Source: DSWT01 sp049975385 (lineage in GTDB: Bacteria > Chloroflexota > Anaerolineae > B4-G1 > SLSP01). From it: 36,672 bases of DNA. A program made the position numbers and the translations under genes. Positions 1 to 8,268 of this stretch are shown here, piece by piece (positions within the stretch are counted from its first letter, which is position 1; every line of letters starts with the position of its first letter). Below the pieces are notes generated by a model. That model did not search any database. It was not told the DNA's origin and saw only the letters and a program-made list of their open reading frames with translations. The stretch covers positions 1 through 36,672 of the forward strand of contig JBNGDO010000037.1 in the NCBI GenBank assembly GCA_049975385.1. Reading direction: 5' to 3'.

Positions 1-53
1 CCCTTAGAAATAGTGGCTTTAGCCATCTGCTCCGATGATAGCGCGCCCCTTTT

Positions 54-3000
54 TTATAGGTTCCACAACCTGAAATCCGTAAAGCGGATCGCCGTGCCGT
101 CGGGGAAAGCGCCGTGGTAGATATCGCGCGGAATGCTCCCTATCGCGTACACGCCAACCTGGATGGGATCATTAGTGGGGAATGGGGTATGCCCCACAGT
201 ATACCAGTGCTCGCCATCCGTGCTGCAAAATGCCGCGACACTCTCGCCACTTTGCTCCAGGCGCAGGATAACGGACGGTACACCCTCGCCACCGGCCCAG
301 GATGCTTTGCCTAGGCTACCACGCCCAACAAGAAAATCACGATTGTCCCGGCGTCCACTAAAAATCACGGTATGATCTCCGTACCTGCCCCAGGTGAGTT
401 GTATATAACACCCTTCGTTCTGCCACAGCAATAGCCCTCCGATCGCGGGCTGCTTTGCTGAGACAGGGCGGCACGCCGTCTGAACTACAAAGTTCCCGGA
501 CGCTGGTTGTAGCAGGCGCGGCGCGCTGCAATTGGTATCTGTGAGATTCCTCCCATTCGCAGCATAAATCTCCAGACTGCCCTGTGCTTTGTAAGAACAG
601 TCATCATAGGGATCGTGCCAGACCCAATCGAACAAGTTTGCTTTCTCAAACTTCCGGTCGTCGTCCGCGCTTGACTTGGTCTTCTGGCTATGCCTGCCTG
701 GACGAATGCTTAACATGTCAGTGGCTTCCAAGTACCACTGCAAGGGATGATCCGTGAGATTATGTTCTTCTTGGAAAAAGCGGCAAGACGCGTGAAATGC
801 AGCAGGTGACTCACTCGAATTTTCCAGGCAATCCAGCACGAGTGCAAACCAATATATCGACCTTTCTAGTGCCAAAATTCCAAATAGAGTCAGTGCTTCT
901 TTAAAGAGTGCCATTGCCTTAGCGCGGCATCCGCGGAGTGCATTGACAAATCCTAAATTAAAAATCGCTATTGCTGTTTGGGGCTGATTATTTGCGGCCT
1001 GGTGGAGTTGCCTGGATTTCACAAAAGACTGTTCCGCGCCCTCCAGATCTCCAAGGGACAGCAAGATCCTGCCTTCATAAGTGTATACTATGGCTATCGG
1101 CCCGCTGTTTTTCGCGGTCTGTATCATCTCAATCGCCTGTGATGCATAGCTATGAGCCTGTTGCAGGTTCCCCAGGAACCAGACTGGCAATGCTATGTCA
1201 CACAGTTCCCGACCTTTGCGTATAATATCGCCGATTCTTTCATAGATCTTGAGGGCCTGTTGTTGTTTTGCGTGTCCTCCATTTAAGTCACCTTGCCTGA
1301 GTAGAATACCTGCCTCATAGCTACAAACCTCTCCCAATTGTAATATATCGTGGTGCTGGGATGCCTGATGCTTAAGGCTTCGGAGCCAGTCCAGCGCTGA
1401 CTCCATATTCCCGTTTCCCTGATAGGCGTTTGCAATATGTCCATAAACAGTGCCAATCGCCGGTTCGTAGGACAATCGCCGTGCAAAGCGCGCCGTGCGA
1501 TAGGTATACAAACAGTAGCTGTCCCAATCTCCTTGCCAGTTATACGCCATCGCGATCGTTTGATTCATCAGAGCTGCTTCCACGGATTCCGGATCGGTGA
1601 CCAAGCGCTGGTAGCCCTCCTCCCCGAGTTGCACCCGCTCAGTGTACTTCCCCTGCCATAACAATTGAATTCCCATCGTAAAGTAAAGACGTGCCAGGTC
1701 GAGGGTAGACATGCCTATTTCCCATCCCAGCACGATGGCCTGCCGCAGGTATGCTTCCGCTTCAGCAGCGTTGCCCATACCTGAGTATGCCTCACCTAGT
1801 CCCTTCAAAGCCGACCATCGCCATTGTGCTTGCTGCTCGCCCTGCGGAAGTTCCTCAACCAAGGCCAAAGCACGGCAGAAATGGGCCAGCCCTTCCTCGT
1901 TGGCATAGGCGGCGATCGCCTGCTCTCCCGCCAATAGCGCGTACTCGATTGCCTTCTCGCGATCTCCGGCCCGATCAAAGTGATGCGCCAGGGACACTGC
2001 AACAGTCTCACGCTGTGCCCCGTAACTGCTTTCCAGTGCCGTGGCAATTTCGCCGTGCAGTATCCGGCGTTCCCCATTGCTCAGGGCGTGATACAGATAG
2101 TCCTGGAACAGCGCGTGCGCAAACTGATACCGTGACAGAAAACGCCCATCCGTGCGCACTTCCTCGGCCTCGCGCACGAGGCGATGGCGGCCTGCCAGGT
2201 CGTGGCTCAACGTACGCAGCACTGCCCGTTCCTCAAGGCCCTGGACTTGTGCGATCACCTGTGCAGTGAAGGTCTCCCCTTCCACGCTGGCCACCGCCAG
2301 CAGGTCGCGTTGTGCTTCATTCAACCGTCCCAGGCGCTCCGCGATCGCTGCCTCCACTCGCGCGGGCAAGGTCTCCCAATCGATTGCCGAGTTCTGGATC
2401 CACGCCCCTTCCTTATCCCGCACCAGCACGCCGCGCGCCTCCAGCGCGCGCAGCAGTTCTACCGTGAACAGCGGATGGCCTCCCGTGCGGGCGAACAGCG
2501 CATCCCGGAACTCCTGCCCCAGGCGATTGGCTTCGGTGTCCACCAGGGCGTTGACAAAGGTATCGCCCTGCGCGGCGTCCGCCTGCCGCAGATCCACCCA
2601 TACATCGCCGAACTGGCGTTTGAATTCTGCCAGTACCTTGTCCAAGGGATGGCGTTCGCCTTGCCGCCCGCTCTCGACTTCCTCGGGCCGGTACGCGCCG
2701 AGGATCAGAATGCGCTGCCCCGCCAGGTGACGTCCCAGGTGGAAGAGCAGGCCGATGGAGCCGGCGTCGGCCCACTGCAGATCGTCCAGTGTGAGCAGCA
2801 GGGGATGTTTGGCAGCGATTGCGCCCAGTAAATTGCTGATTTGCTGGAAGATGGCGCTCTGTTCCAGGTTCCCGATGCCCGGCCGCTCGCTCAACGCCTG
2901 TAGTTCCCGTCGCCATTTATCACCTTCCGCAGCAAACCTATCCACACGGGCCACAAGCCCCTCAGAGGGCACGAGCGTGCCGATCAAGGAGGGGCCGCGA

Positions 3001-4235
3001 TCCACCAGCGTGGGGAGCGTCTGTGGCAGCGCGGTCCACAGCCGCCGCGCGTGGTCGCGCGAGAGCGTGCCTGCCGCCCAGCGGGATTCCACGTCCCCAC
3101 TCAGCAGCGCCAGCACCTCGCGGAACGGCAGGTAGGGATCGCCGATGCCCGCGTAGGCGGTGCAGGCGCCGCTGGCGACCAGCAGGTCTGGGTGCGCGGT
3201 CATTGCCCGTCGCGTGAACGCGCGCAGCAGCGCCGTCTTGCCACGCCCGGGACCTCCGGTGACGAAGGCCACCTGTCCCTGTCCCGCCATTGCCGCGTCT
3301 AGGTAGCCGTGCAGGCGCGCGAGTTCCTGTTCGCGGGCGACGAAGACGGGTTCCTTGACGGTGACGGGAGGGGCTTCATCGCTGAGGAAGGCGGGAAGCT
3401 GAAGGGGTGTGGGAGTAGAGGGGTGTGGGAGTGGGGGAGTAGGAGGGATGTCGGCTTGCGGTAAATGCCCGCGTTCAGCGCGAATGTGTTCGTATAGCTG
3501 TGTGCTCTCCTCAATGGGGGCGACGCCCAGTTCTTCTTCGAGGAGGCGCACGCATTGGCGGTATTGGCGTAACGCCGCGCTGCGCTGGCCGGACTGGGCG
3601 TACAGCATTATCAGGTGTCGGTGCGCCGGTTCGTGCAGAGGATCGAGGCTCAGCCAGCGCCGGGCATAGGCAATTGCTTGCTCAAGCCCGCTCTCTCCCC
3701 GACCGCTGTACCATTCCACCAGCCGTGTCAACGCGCCCGCCAGCGCATCGCGCAGTCCTTCGGTCTGGAAGAACTGCCATTCGTCGAAGGCCGCGCTATC
3801 ATCCAGCGTGAAGCCTGCCAGGAAGTCGTCGCGGTACAACGCTACGGCCTGTTCCATCAGCGGCACGCAGGCAGGGCATACTTCGGTCGCCGGGTGCGCG
3901 TGCGTCTCGCACGCAGCCAATGTTTGCTGGAACGCCGTCACATCGAGTGACAACTCCAGTTCAGGGTTGAGCTGCGCGGTCTCCCGGTCCGCGAGGACGC
4001 CGTCACCGCCCAGCTCGCGGTTGAGCACCGAGAGCGTGCGGCGCAGGTCGGCGCGGGCGCTGGATGGGTCGTATTCGGGCCAGAGCAACGTCGCCAGGGC
4101 CTCGCGTTGGTGGCAGCGGCCCGTGACCGCCAGGTAGGCCAGCAGCGCCATCACCTTGCGGCGGCGGATGTGGATGGCTTCGCCGTCCATTTCCAGGCGC
4201 GGCGCGCCCAGCAGATACAACGCGAAACGGGCCAT
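54..4235 (-). CDS. BTAD/SARP-type transcriptional regulator with AAA ATPase, TPR and C-terminal DUF1349-like domain
   Basis: 1393 residues. The N-terminus (about 1-100) resembles the winged-helix DNA-binding domain of SARP regulators, followed by a bacterial transcriptional activation domain (about 100-255). A Pro-rich linker (264-281) leads into an AAA/NACHT-like ATPase with Walker A GGPGRGKT (about 327-334) and Walker B LLLTLDD (about 479-485). About 740-1190 is helical and TPR-like. The last 160 residues are beta-rich with Trp/Gly motifs (LLLWQNEG, STDGEHW) and look like a DUF1349/concanavalin-type domain, which is unusual on a cytoplasmic regulator. The start is the first ATG before the RRRKVMALLAYL helix; upstream is only a weak GGGGG ribosome site. 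No neighbouring gene is co-directional, so its target cannot be read from context. Such proteins (AfsR/MalT-like STAND ATPases) are known to couple ligand sensing to transcription. Family is clear; ligand unknown. Confidence 0.9.
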   Translation of the reverse strand: MARFALYLLGAPRLEMDGEAIHIRRRKVMALLAYLAVTGRCHQREALATLLWPEYDPSSARADLRRTLSVLNRELGGDGVLADRETAQLNPELELSLDVTAFQQTLAACETHAHPATEVCPACVPLMEQAVALYRDDFLAGFTLDDSAAFDEWQFFQTEGLRDALAGALTRLVEWYSGRGESGLEQAIAYARRWLSLDPLHEPAHRHLIMLYAQSGQRSAALRQYRQCVRLLEEELGVAPIEESTQLYEHIRAERGHLPQADIPPTPPLPHPSTPTPLQLPAFLSDEAPPVTVKEPVFVAREQELARLHGYLDAAMAGQGQVAFVTGGPGRGKTALLRAFTRRAMTAHPDLLVASGACTAYAGIGDPYLPFREVLALLSGDVESRWAAGTLSRDHARRLWTALPQTLPTLVDRGPSLIGTLVPSEGLVARVDRFAAEGDKWRRELQALSERPGIGNLEQSAIFQQISNLLGAIAAKHPLLLTLDDLQWADAGSIGLLFHLGRHLAGQRILILGAYRPEEVESGRQGERHPLDKVLAEFKRQFGDVWVDLRQADAAQGDTFVNALVDTEANRLGQEFRDALFARTGGHPLFTVELLRALEARGVLVRDKEGAWIQNSAIDWETLPARVEAAIAERLGRLNEAQRDLLAVASVEGETFTAQVIAQVQGLEERAVLRTLSHDLAGRHRLVREAEEVRTDGRFLSRYQFAHALFQDYLYHALSNGERRILHGEIATALESSYGAQRETVAVSLAHHFDRAGDREKAIEYALLAGEQAIAAYANEEGLAHFCRALALVEELPQGEQQAQWRWSALKGLGEAYSGMGNAAEAEAYLRQAIVLGWEIGMSTLDLARLYFTMGIQLLWQGKYTERVQLGEEGYQRLVTDPESVEAALMNQTIAMAYNWQGDWDSYCLYTYRTARFARRLSYEPAIGTVYGHIANAYQGNGNMESALDWLRSLKHQASQHHDILQLGEVCSYEAGILLRQGDLNGGHAKQQQALKIYERIGDIIRKGRELCDIALPVWFLGNLQQAHSYASQAIEMIQTAKNSGPIAIVYTYEGRILLSLGDLEGAEQSFVKSRQLHQAANNQPQTAIAIFNLGFVNALRGCRAKAMALFKEALTLFGILALERSIYWFALVLDCLENSSESPAAFHASCRFFQEEHNLTDHPLQWYLEATDMLSIRPGRHSQKTKSSADDDRKFEKANLFDWVWHDPYDDCSYKAQGSLEIYAANGRNLTDTNCSAPRLLQPASGNFVVQTACRPVSAKQPAIGGLLLWQNEGCYIQLTWGRYGDHTVIFSGRRDNRDFLVGRGSLGKASWAGGEGVPSVILRLEQSGESVAAFCSTDGEHWYTVGHTPFPTNDPIQVGVYAIGSIPRDIYHGAFPDGTAIRFTDFRLWNL
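3400..3446. repeat. G-rich microrepeat inside the regulator linker
   Basis: A repeated GGGGTGTGGGAGT-type unit occurs in tandem and is read in frame on the minus strand as a Pro/Thr/Ser-rich linker between the BTAD and ATPase domains (residues about 264-281). It looks like intergenic microrepeat DNA tolerated in a flexible linker. Confidence 0.6.
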
Positions 4236-4390
4236 ATTTTGTTGCCCCCGTCAACTACACCGATAAGATTACTGAGGTATCCCCGCGCTGGTGTGTGTCG
4301 TGGGCTGCTTCGTCAGTGAGCGGGTTACTGATCCCAGTGTACCCTAGGTCAATCTAAAATGCAATAGTTTTTTCGTCAGCCCCCATATCC

Positions 4391-4443
4391 CACCGCGGAG
4401 GACGCAGAGCACGCAGAGATAGCCTATTTATCTCTCTGCGGTG
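4391..4443. repeat. CACAGAG/CTCTGTG-family inverted repeat
   Basis: CACCGC (4391-4396) pairs with GCGGTG (4438-4443). In between lie GCAGAG units and their complement. It resembles the element at 24819-24884. It lies between the divergently transcribed regulator and lipoprotein genes. The rest of 4236-4585 shows no gene I can support. Confidence 0.55.
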
Positions 4444-4491
4444 AATTATTTTCTCCCAGTTTTTGACCAATTTTCATGTGCGACGTTTTGT

Positions 4492-4533
4492 GCGACGGTT
4501 CCGGCAGTTTTTGCGACGGTTTCGGCGATTTCT
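4492..4533. repeat. Two 21-nt tandem repeats upstream of the lipoprotein gene
   Basis: Two adjacent 21-nt units start with GCGACGGTT (4492-4512 and 4513-4533) and differ at a few positions; partial units flank them at 4480 and 4534. They lie about 50 nt before the lipoprotein start. A helical-phase spacing could suit a regulator, but no function is shown. Confidence 0.45.
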
Positions 4534-4585
4534 GCGGAATGGTCGCTTGCTACGCTGATCGTGACTCAACTGAAAGGAGAGCACG

Positions 4586-6601
4586 ATGGGCAAGTCACGA
4601 TCAGCAATCACAAGATTCACATTTGTCGTTTTGGTGTTGGGTGTAGGTTTGCTACTCGTTGGTTGCGAAGGCGAGGTTACTGTTTACGGTTCAGCCCTCA
4701 CGGAAAGCGTGGAAACGCAAACTGGTCTTGCTCCCGCCATCACTCTGTCTCCGGCCTCTGGGGCGACGATCGAGTTCAGGACGCAAAACGGCGAGACGGT
4801 CGGCGGTGTTCCCGCTGAAACGACGCAAATTCCTCATCTGGTGCTCCATCGCAACGGCGCTCTCACGGCTGCTCCTGAGCGCACGTTGGCGGTAAAGGTG
4901 ACCGGCATCGCAGTGCCGCCGCAGGGGGGCACAGTGACGCTGAGAGTCGAGACGCAGCGCGGCGATCCCGACCGGGGTGGGGAACTGACGGATCGCATCT
5001 CCGTGTGGCACGAGATGCGGTGGGTCGCGGATTCGACGGCGAATAGCGGTGGTACGGCGGAATTCACGCTCGAATTTCAACCGTCCATGATGCTGGGGGC
5101 GGAAGTGATCCCCACGCCCACGGACTACTTTCGCTATCAGATCACGGTCACCGGTGCTGGTGACGTCACGCCCCGGATGCTGTTTGAGAAAGAGTTTGCC
5201 TTCCTGATGGAAGATCAAGTCATCGTTACACTCCCGCGCGTCCTGGAGATGACCGACGGCGCAGCCCCGGATGAACTCGTCCTCTACTACTGCGATATGA
5301 TTCCTTACCAGAACCGTGTGGCCGAAGCCATGCATCAGCTTTCCCGTGCCGAGGTCCCGGCTTACGTGCAAGGCCAGCTTGCGCCCCGTATGGCAGAAGC
5401 CTTTCGCGTGCAGAGCGACGTGTGGGGCTTCCCCTGGTACGAGGAATGGACGTCCTATCGCAGCGGCGAAGACACCGAGCGGCTGAGTGTGACCTTGCAC
5501 GATGGAAAGACGTGGTTCCACAGTGCTGCACCTGCCGGTGGTGATTCCCGCATTTCCCTCAATGCCAGTGATAACATCGGCAGTGCGTCGTATGCCAGTT
5601 TGACCGAGCGGTTGATGAGTAGCTATCAGCATGAACTATTTCACAACATCCAACGTAACATCAGTTTGCATTACGGTGGCGATGGCGACGTGTCCGGTAA
5701 AGACTGGGCTTGGCAGTTCTTCGCTGAAGGAACTGCGGTGCTTGCATCGACAGTCGGTGAGTTCGATGCTGAGTTTGCCGGAGGCCCAGGCGAAAGTTAC
5801 TATGTGTTAAATGCCAATAAGTTCATAGGCGGTGACGGATTCTACGGAAAGCTCAATAAGCGTTATCCCGAAATGGATGCTTATTCCCCTGCCATATACT
5901 GGCGCTTCTTGTATGAGCGTTGCGGAGATATGCAGATCGTTCGAGAGGCACTGACGACGCTCTATTCGGGTGAGGTCGTCGATATTCAGACCTCGACCGA
6001 CATTGTTGCTAACCTGCCGCTGATTATGGATCGCGCGCTGGCGAGCGCGTCTTGCTCATTCAGGACCTATCGCGAAAGCCTGAACGCGTTCGCGCGCGCG
6101 CTCTATGCCCTTCACATCGAGGGAGGTCGATGTGTCGCACCGGGGCAACCTGGCCTTTGCGGTTTCTACGATCCGACCCACCTGTACAATGACCCAACGA
6201 CCACCCAATTGACCTATACCAATGCGCCGCTTATCTACAGTTCGGCAGAGCACCCCTACCCGGCGGGAATTCCGAGCAGTTTTGGCATGGACTACGTCGA
6301 AATCAACCTGAACCAGGCCACAGATGGGCAGGCGCTGGCGCTGGAATTCTCTGGGATTCCGGGTGCAGCGGCTATGTTCGACGTTCAGGTCTGGGAACTT
6401 GTGGTGGATAGCGGGGGGCGTCTTCTGCCTGTTGGCCATACCGTGACGCTTACAGCGAATCGTGATGGGCATCTGACTCACACGTTTCTGGTATCACCCG
6501 ACCGCGCCGCGCGACGATTCGCGGTCATCATCACCCGCGTGGATACACAAGAGCATCTCGATCCGACCGGAGCGTATACGCTTGAGGTGCGTTCGCAGTA
6601 G
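4586..6601 (+). CDS. Putative secreted lipoprotein with HExxH metallopeptidase signature
   Basis: 671 residues. The start is set by a strong AAAGGAGA site (4573-4580) five bases before the ATG. A basic N-terminus and hydrophobic stretch end in a lipobox (L-V-G-C27), so the protein is probably lipidated and exported. The central region has HELFH (H349-E350-x-x-H353) and, 32 residues on, FAEGTA with E381. Together these resemble the gluzincin or peptidase_MA arrangement of two zinc-binding His, a catalytic Glu and a third Glu ligand. The N-terminal 200 residues are beta-rich (SGATIEFRT, GGTVTLRV) and look Ig-like, as does the C-terminal part. The FLPLV tail of other exported proteins here is absent. 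The catalytic inference rests on the motif alone; substrate unknown. It stands alone, divergent from the regulator. Confidence 0.75.
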   Translation: MGKSRSAITRFTFVVLVLGVGLLLVGCEGEVTVYGSALTESVETQTGLAPAITLSPASGATIEFRTQNGETVGGVPAETTQIPHLVLHRNGALTAAPERTLAVKVTGIAVPPQGGTVTLRVETQRGDPDRGGELTDRISVWHEMRWVADSTANSGGTAEFTLEFQPSMMLGAEVIPTPTDYFRYQITVTGAGDVTPRMLFEKEFAFLMEDQVIVTLPRVLEMTDGAAPDELVLYYCDMIPYQNRVAEAMHQLSRAEVPAYVQGQLAPRMAEAFRVQSDVWGFPWYEEWTSYRSGEDTERLSVTLHDGKTWFHSAAPAGGDSRISLNASDNIGSASYASLTERLMSSYQHELFHNIQRNISLHYGGDGDVSGKDWAWQFFAEGTAVLASTVGEFDAEFAGGPGESYYVLNANKFIGGDGFYGKLNKRYPEMDAYSPAIYWRFLYERCGDMQIVREALTTLYSGEVVDIQTSTDIVANLPLIMDRALASASCSFRTYRESLNAFARALYALHIEGGRCVAPGQPGLCGFYDPTHLYNDPTTTQLTYTNAPLIYSSAEHPYPAGIPSSFGMDYVEINLNQATDGQALALEFSGIPGAAAMFDVQVWELVVDSGGRLLPVGHTVTLTANRDGHLTHTFLVSPDRAARRFAVIITRVDTQEHLDPTGAYTLEVRSQ

Positions 6602-6656
6602 GTGGGACGCACTTGCTTGGTTGTGGCGATCTGCGATTCAGTTCTCATCTCACTTG

Positions 6657-6665
6657 TGTTATAAT
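6657..6665 (+). promoter_or_regulatory. Extended -10 promoter for the GNAT gene
   Basis: TGTTATAAT is a TGn plus perfect TATAAT hexamer (6660-6665). No good -35 is seen, as is usual for extended -10 promoters. Transcription would begin near 6672, which rules out the upstream ATG at 6613 and favours the TTG at 6706. Confidence 0.6.
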
Positions 6666-6705
6666 ATGGTCTGTTTGGCATATCGGTATAACAAGGGGAT
6701 TTGGA

Positions 6706-7572
6706 TTGACGAATTGCATCGGTGCAACCGAGGGCGGCGCGACGGAGTTGGTGCTGCATCGCGCGTCCGAGTTCACGCTCGAAGAGTTGACTCACGCCTA
6801 TAATCAAACCCGCATCGACTACATCGTGCCCATGCCGATGAATGTGCGTCGTCTGCAAGAGTACGTCCATAACTATGACGTCGATATGGACCGTTCGGCT
6901 GTGGCGACGTTGGATGGGCACATCCTGGGCATTTCGATGCTCGGTGTGCGTCCAGGGCGCTGCTGGTCCACCCGACTGGGGGTGCTGCCGGTCAAGCGCC
7001 GCCGGGGGACGGGCGAAGCGTTGATGAGAGATAACGTCAGCATGGCGCGGGCGCTGGGCGCAGACCATGTCATTCTCGAGGTCATCAAAGACAACGAACC
7101 GGCGCACAAATTGTTCGAGAAGCTTGGTTTCCGTGAACTTCGTGTGCTGCTGATTTTACGTCGTCCGCCAGGTTTACTGCAAGCGGATGTGGGTTCGTAC
7201 AAAGTGGAGCATCTTGGGCCGAATGAGGCTATCGCGTTGCTGCACCAGCGGCACAGCACGCCCTCCTGGCTGGACGATATACCATCGCTGGTCAACGCCG
7301 GCAGTCTGGCGGCGCTGCGCGTTGAACTGGCGAACGGCGCGCAGGGCTGGCTGGTCTACCAGAGCACGACGTTCCAGTTGGGGCGCCTGGTCTTGCAGAC
7401 GGAGACGGGCGACCCGCGCGAGGTCGCCCGCGCTTTGGCGCACGCACTGCACAGCAAGTATCCGATTAAGGATACGAAAACGGAGAACTTACCCCTCGAC
7501 GATCCCCATTTGCCGGGCCTGCTGGATATGGGCTATCTCGAGTCGTTCCGCCGCATCGAAATGCGCCTTGAC
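6706..7572 (+). CDS. GNAT-family N-acetyltransferase, 3' end lost in gap
   Basis: 289 codons are visible before the 100 N gap. The acetyl-CoA motif A is seen as GVLPVKRRRGTGEALM (around residues 90-105), followed by the typical NEPAHKLFEKLGF segment where the family places its C-terminal helix and strand. About 130 further residues follow, so a second GNAT-like half is possible. A TTG start at 6706 is proposed because AAGGGG (6693-6698) lies seven bases upstream and a TATAAT promoter at 6660 would exclude the ATG at 6613. The codons before 6706 also read as unlikely protein. The acceptor substrate cannot be told. The gene ends in unknown sequence, and whether the final bases before the next gene belong to it is not known. 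Confidence 0.8.
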
Positions 7573-7672
7573 NNNNNNNNNNNNNNNNNNNNNNNNNNNN
7601 NNNNNNNNNNNNNNNNNNNNNNNNNNNNNNNNNNNNNNNNNNNNNNNNNNNNNNNNNNNNNNNNNNNNNNNN
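7573..7672. other. Assembly gap of 100 N
   Basis: Exactly 100 N, a scaffolding placeholder, so true length is unknown. It removes the end of the acetyltransferase gene. Confidence 0.99.
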
Positions 7673-7683
7673 TGCCTCTTTAA

Positions 7684-8187
7684 CTACCAACCGTTCCTGT
7701 GGACTTTACCCGCGTCGTAGCGTTCCACGCGGCCTTTCTGCTCCGCGGGATGGCCGACCGCAATGATGCACATCGGCTCGATTCCCTTCGGGATGCCGAA
7801 CAACGCGGCGATACCCTTCGCGCGCGGCAGATCCGGATAGACGCCCATCCAGACCGTCCCCAAGCCTAGAGCGCGTGCTGCCAGCAGGATATTCTCGGTC
7901 GCAGCGGCGCAGTCCTGCTGCCAGAATTTGTTGGCGGCTGCGGCGTCGCCGCAGACGATGATGGCCAGCGGTGCTTCCGCGAGCATCCGGGAGTAGGGGT
8001 GAACCTCCATAATTGCGTTGAGCTTCTCCCGCTCGTCCACGACGATAAAACTCCATGGTTGGCGGTTGTTCGCCGAGGGGGCATTCATCCCCGCTTTGAG
8101 GATGGTCTTGATCTCCTCCTCCGTCACCGGTTCATTGGTGTACCGGCGAATACTACGCCGAGTGAAAATGACTTCTAGTGCGTTCAT
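7684..8187 (-). CDS. Nitroreductase-family FMN oxidoreductase
   Basis: 167 residues. The N-terminal pattern IFTRRSIRRYTNEPV followed by APSANNRQPWSF is the FMN-binding signature of the nitroreductase family, and the C-terminal part carries the LGTVWMGVYPD and AVGHPAEQK segments typical of short members. Such enzymes use NAD(P)H to reduce nitro compounds, quinones or flavins; the natural substrate is not shown. The ATG at 8187 is preferred over the one at 8205 because a near-perfect AAAGGAGA ribosome site lies between them, four bases upstream of the chosen start. It follows proS by 81 nt on the same strand, with an inverted repeat in the spacer, so co-transcription is uncertain. Confidence 0.9.
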   Translation of the reverse strand: MNALEVIFTRRSIRRYTNEPVTEEEIKTILKAGMNAPSANNRQPWSFIVVDEREKLNAIMEVHPYSRMLAEAPLAIIVCGDAAAANKFWQQDCAAATENILLAARALGLGTVWMGVYPDLPRAKGIAALFGIPKGIEPMCIIAVGHPAEQKGRVERYDAGKVHRNGW

Positions 8188-8222
8188 ATTATCTCCTTTG
8201 TTCATAAGCTTCGGTTAAGGTG

Positions 8223-8264
8223 TGATGCGTGACGCGTAATGCGTGATCAGCTTTTCACGCATCA
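8223..8264. repeat. GCGTGA-type inverted repeat between proS and nitroreductase
   Basis: TGATGCGTGA (8223-8232) and TCACGCATCA (8255-8264) are perfect complements around a 22-nt centre holding a further GCGTAATGCGTGATC unit. There is no T-run, so it is more likely a microrepeat element than a classical terminator. Confidence 0.6.
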
Positions 8265-8268
8265 TGCA

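Noticed and set aside
4691..5632. Long open frame on the minus strand opposite the lipoprotein gene
   Set aside because: It overlaps a gene with lipobox, zinc motif and strong ribosome site; its translation is rich in His/Arg as usual for antisense frames in GC-rich DNA.
8223..8264. Inverted repeat as a rho-independent terminator of proS
   Set aside because: No T-run follows on the minus strand and the loop is long; it looks like a microrepeat element.
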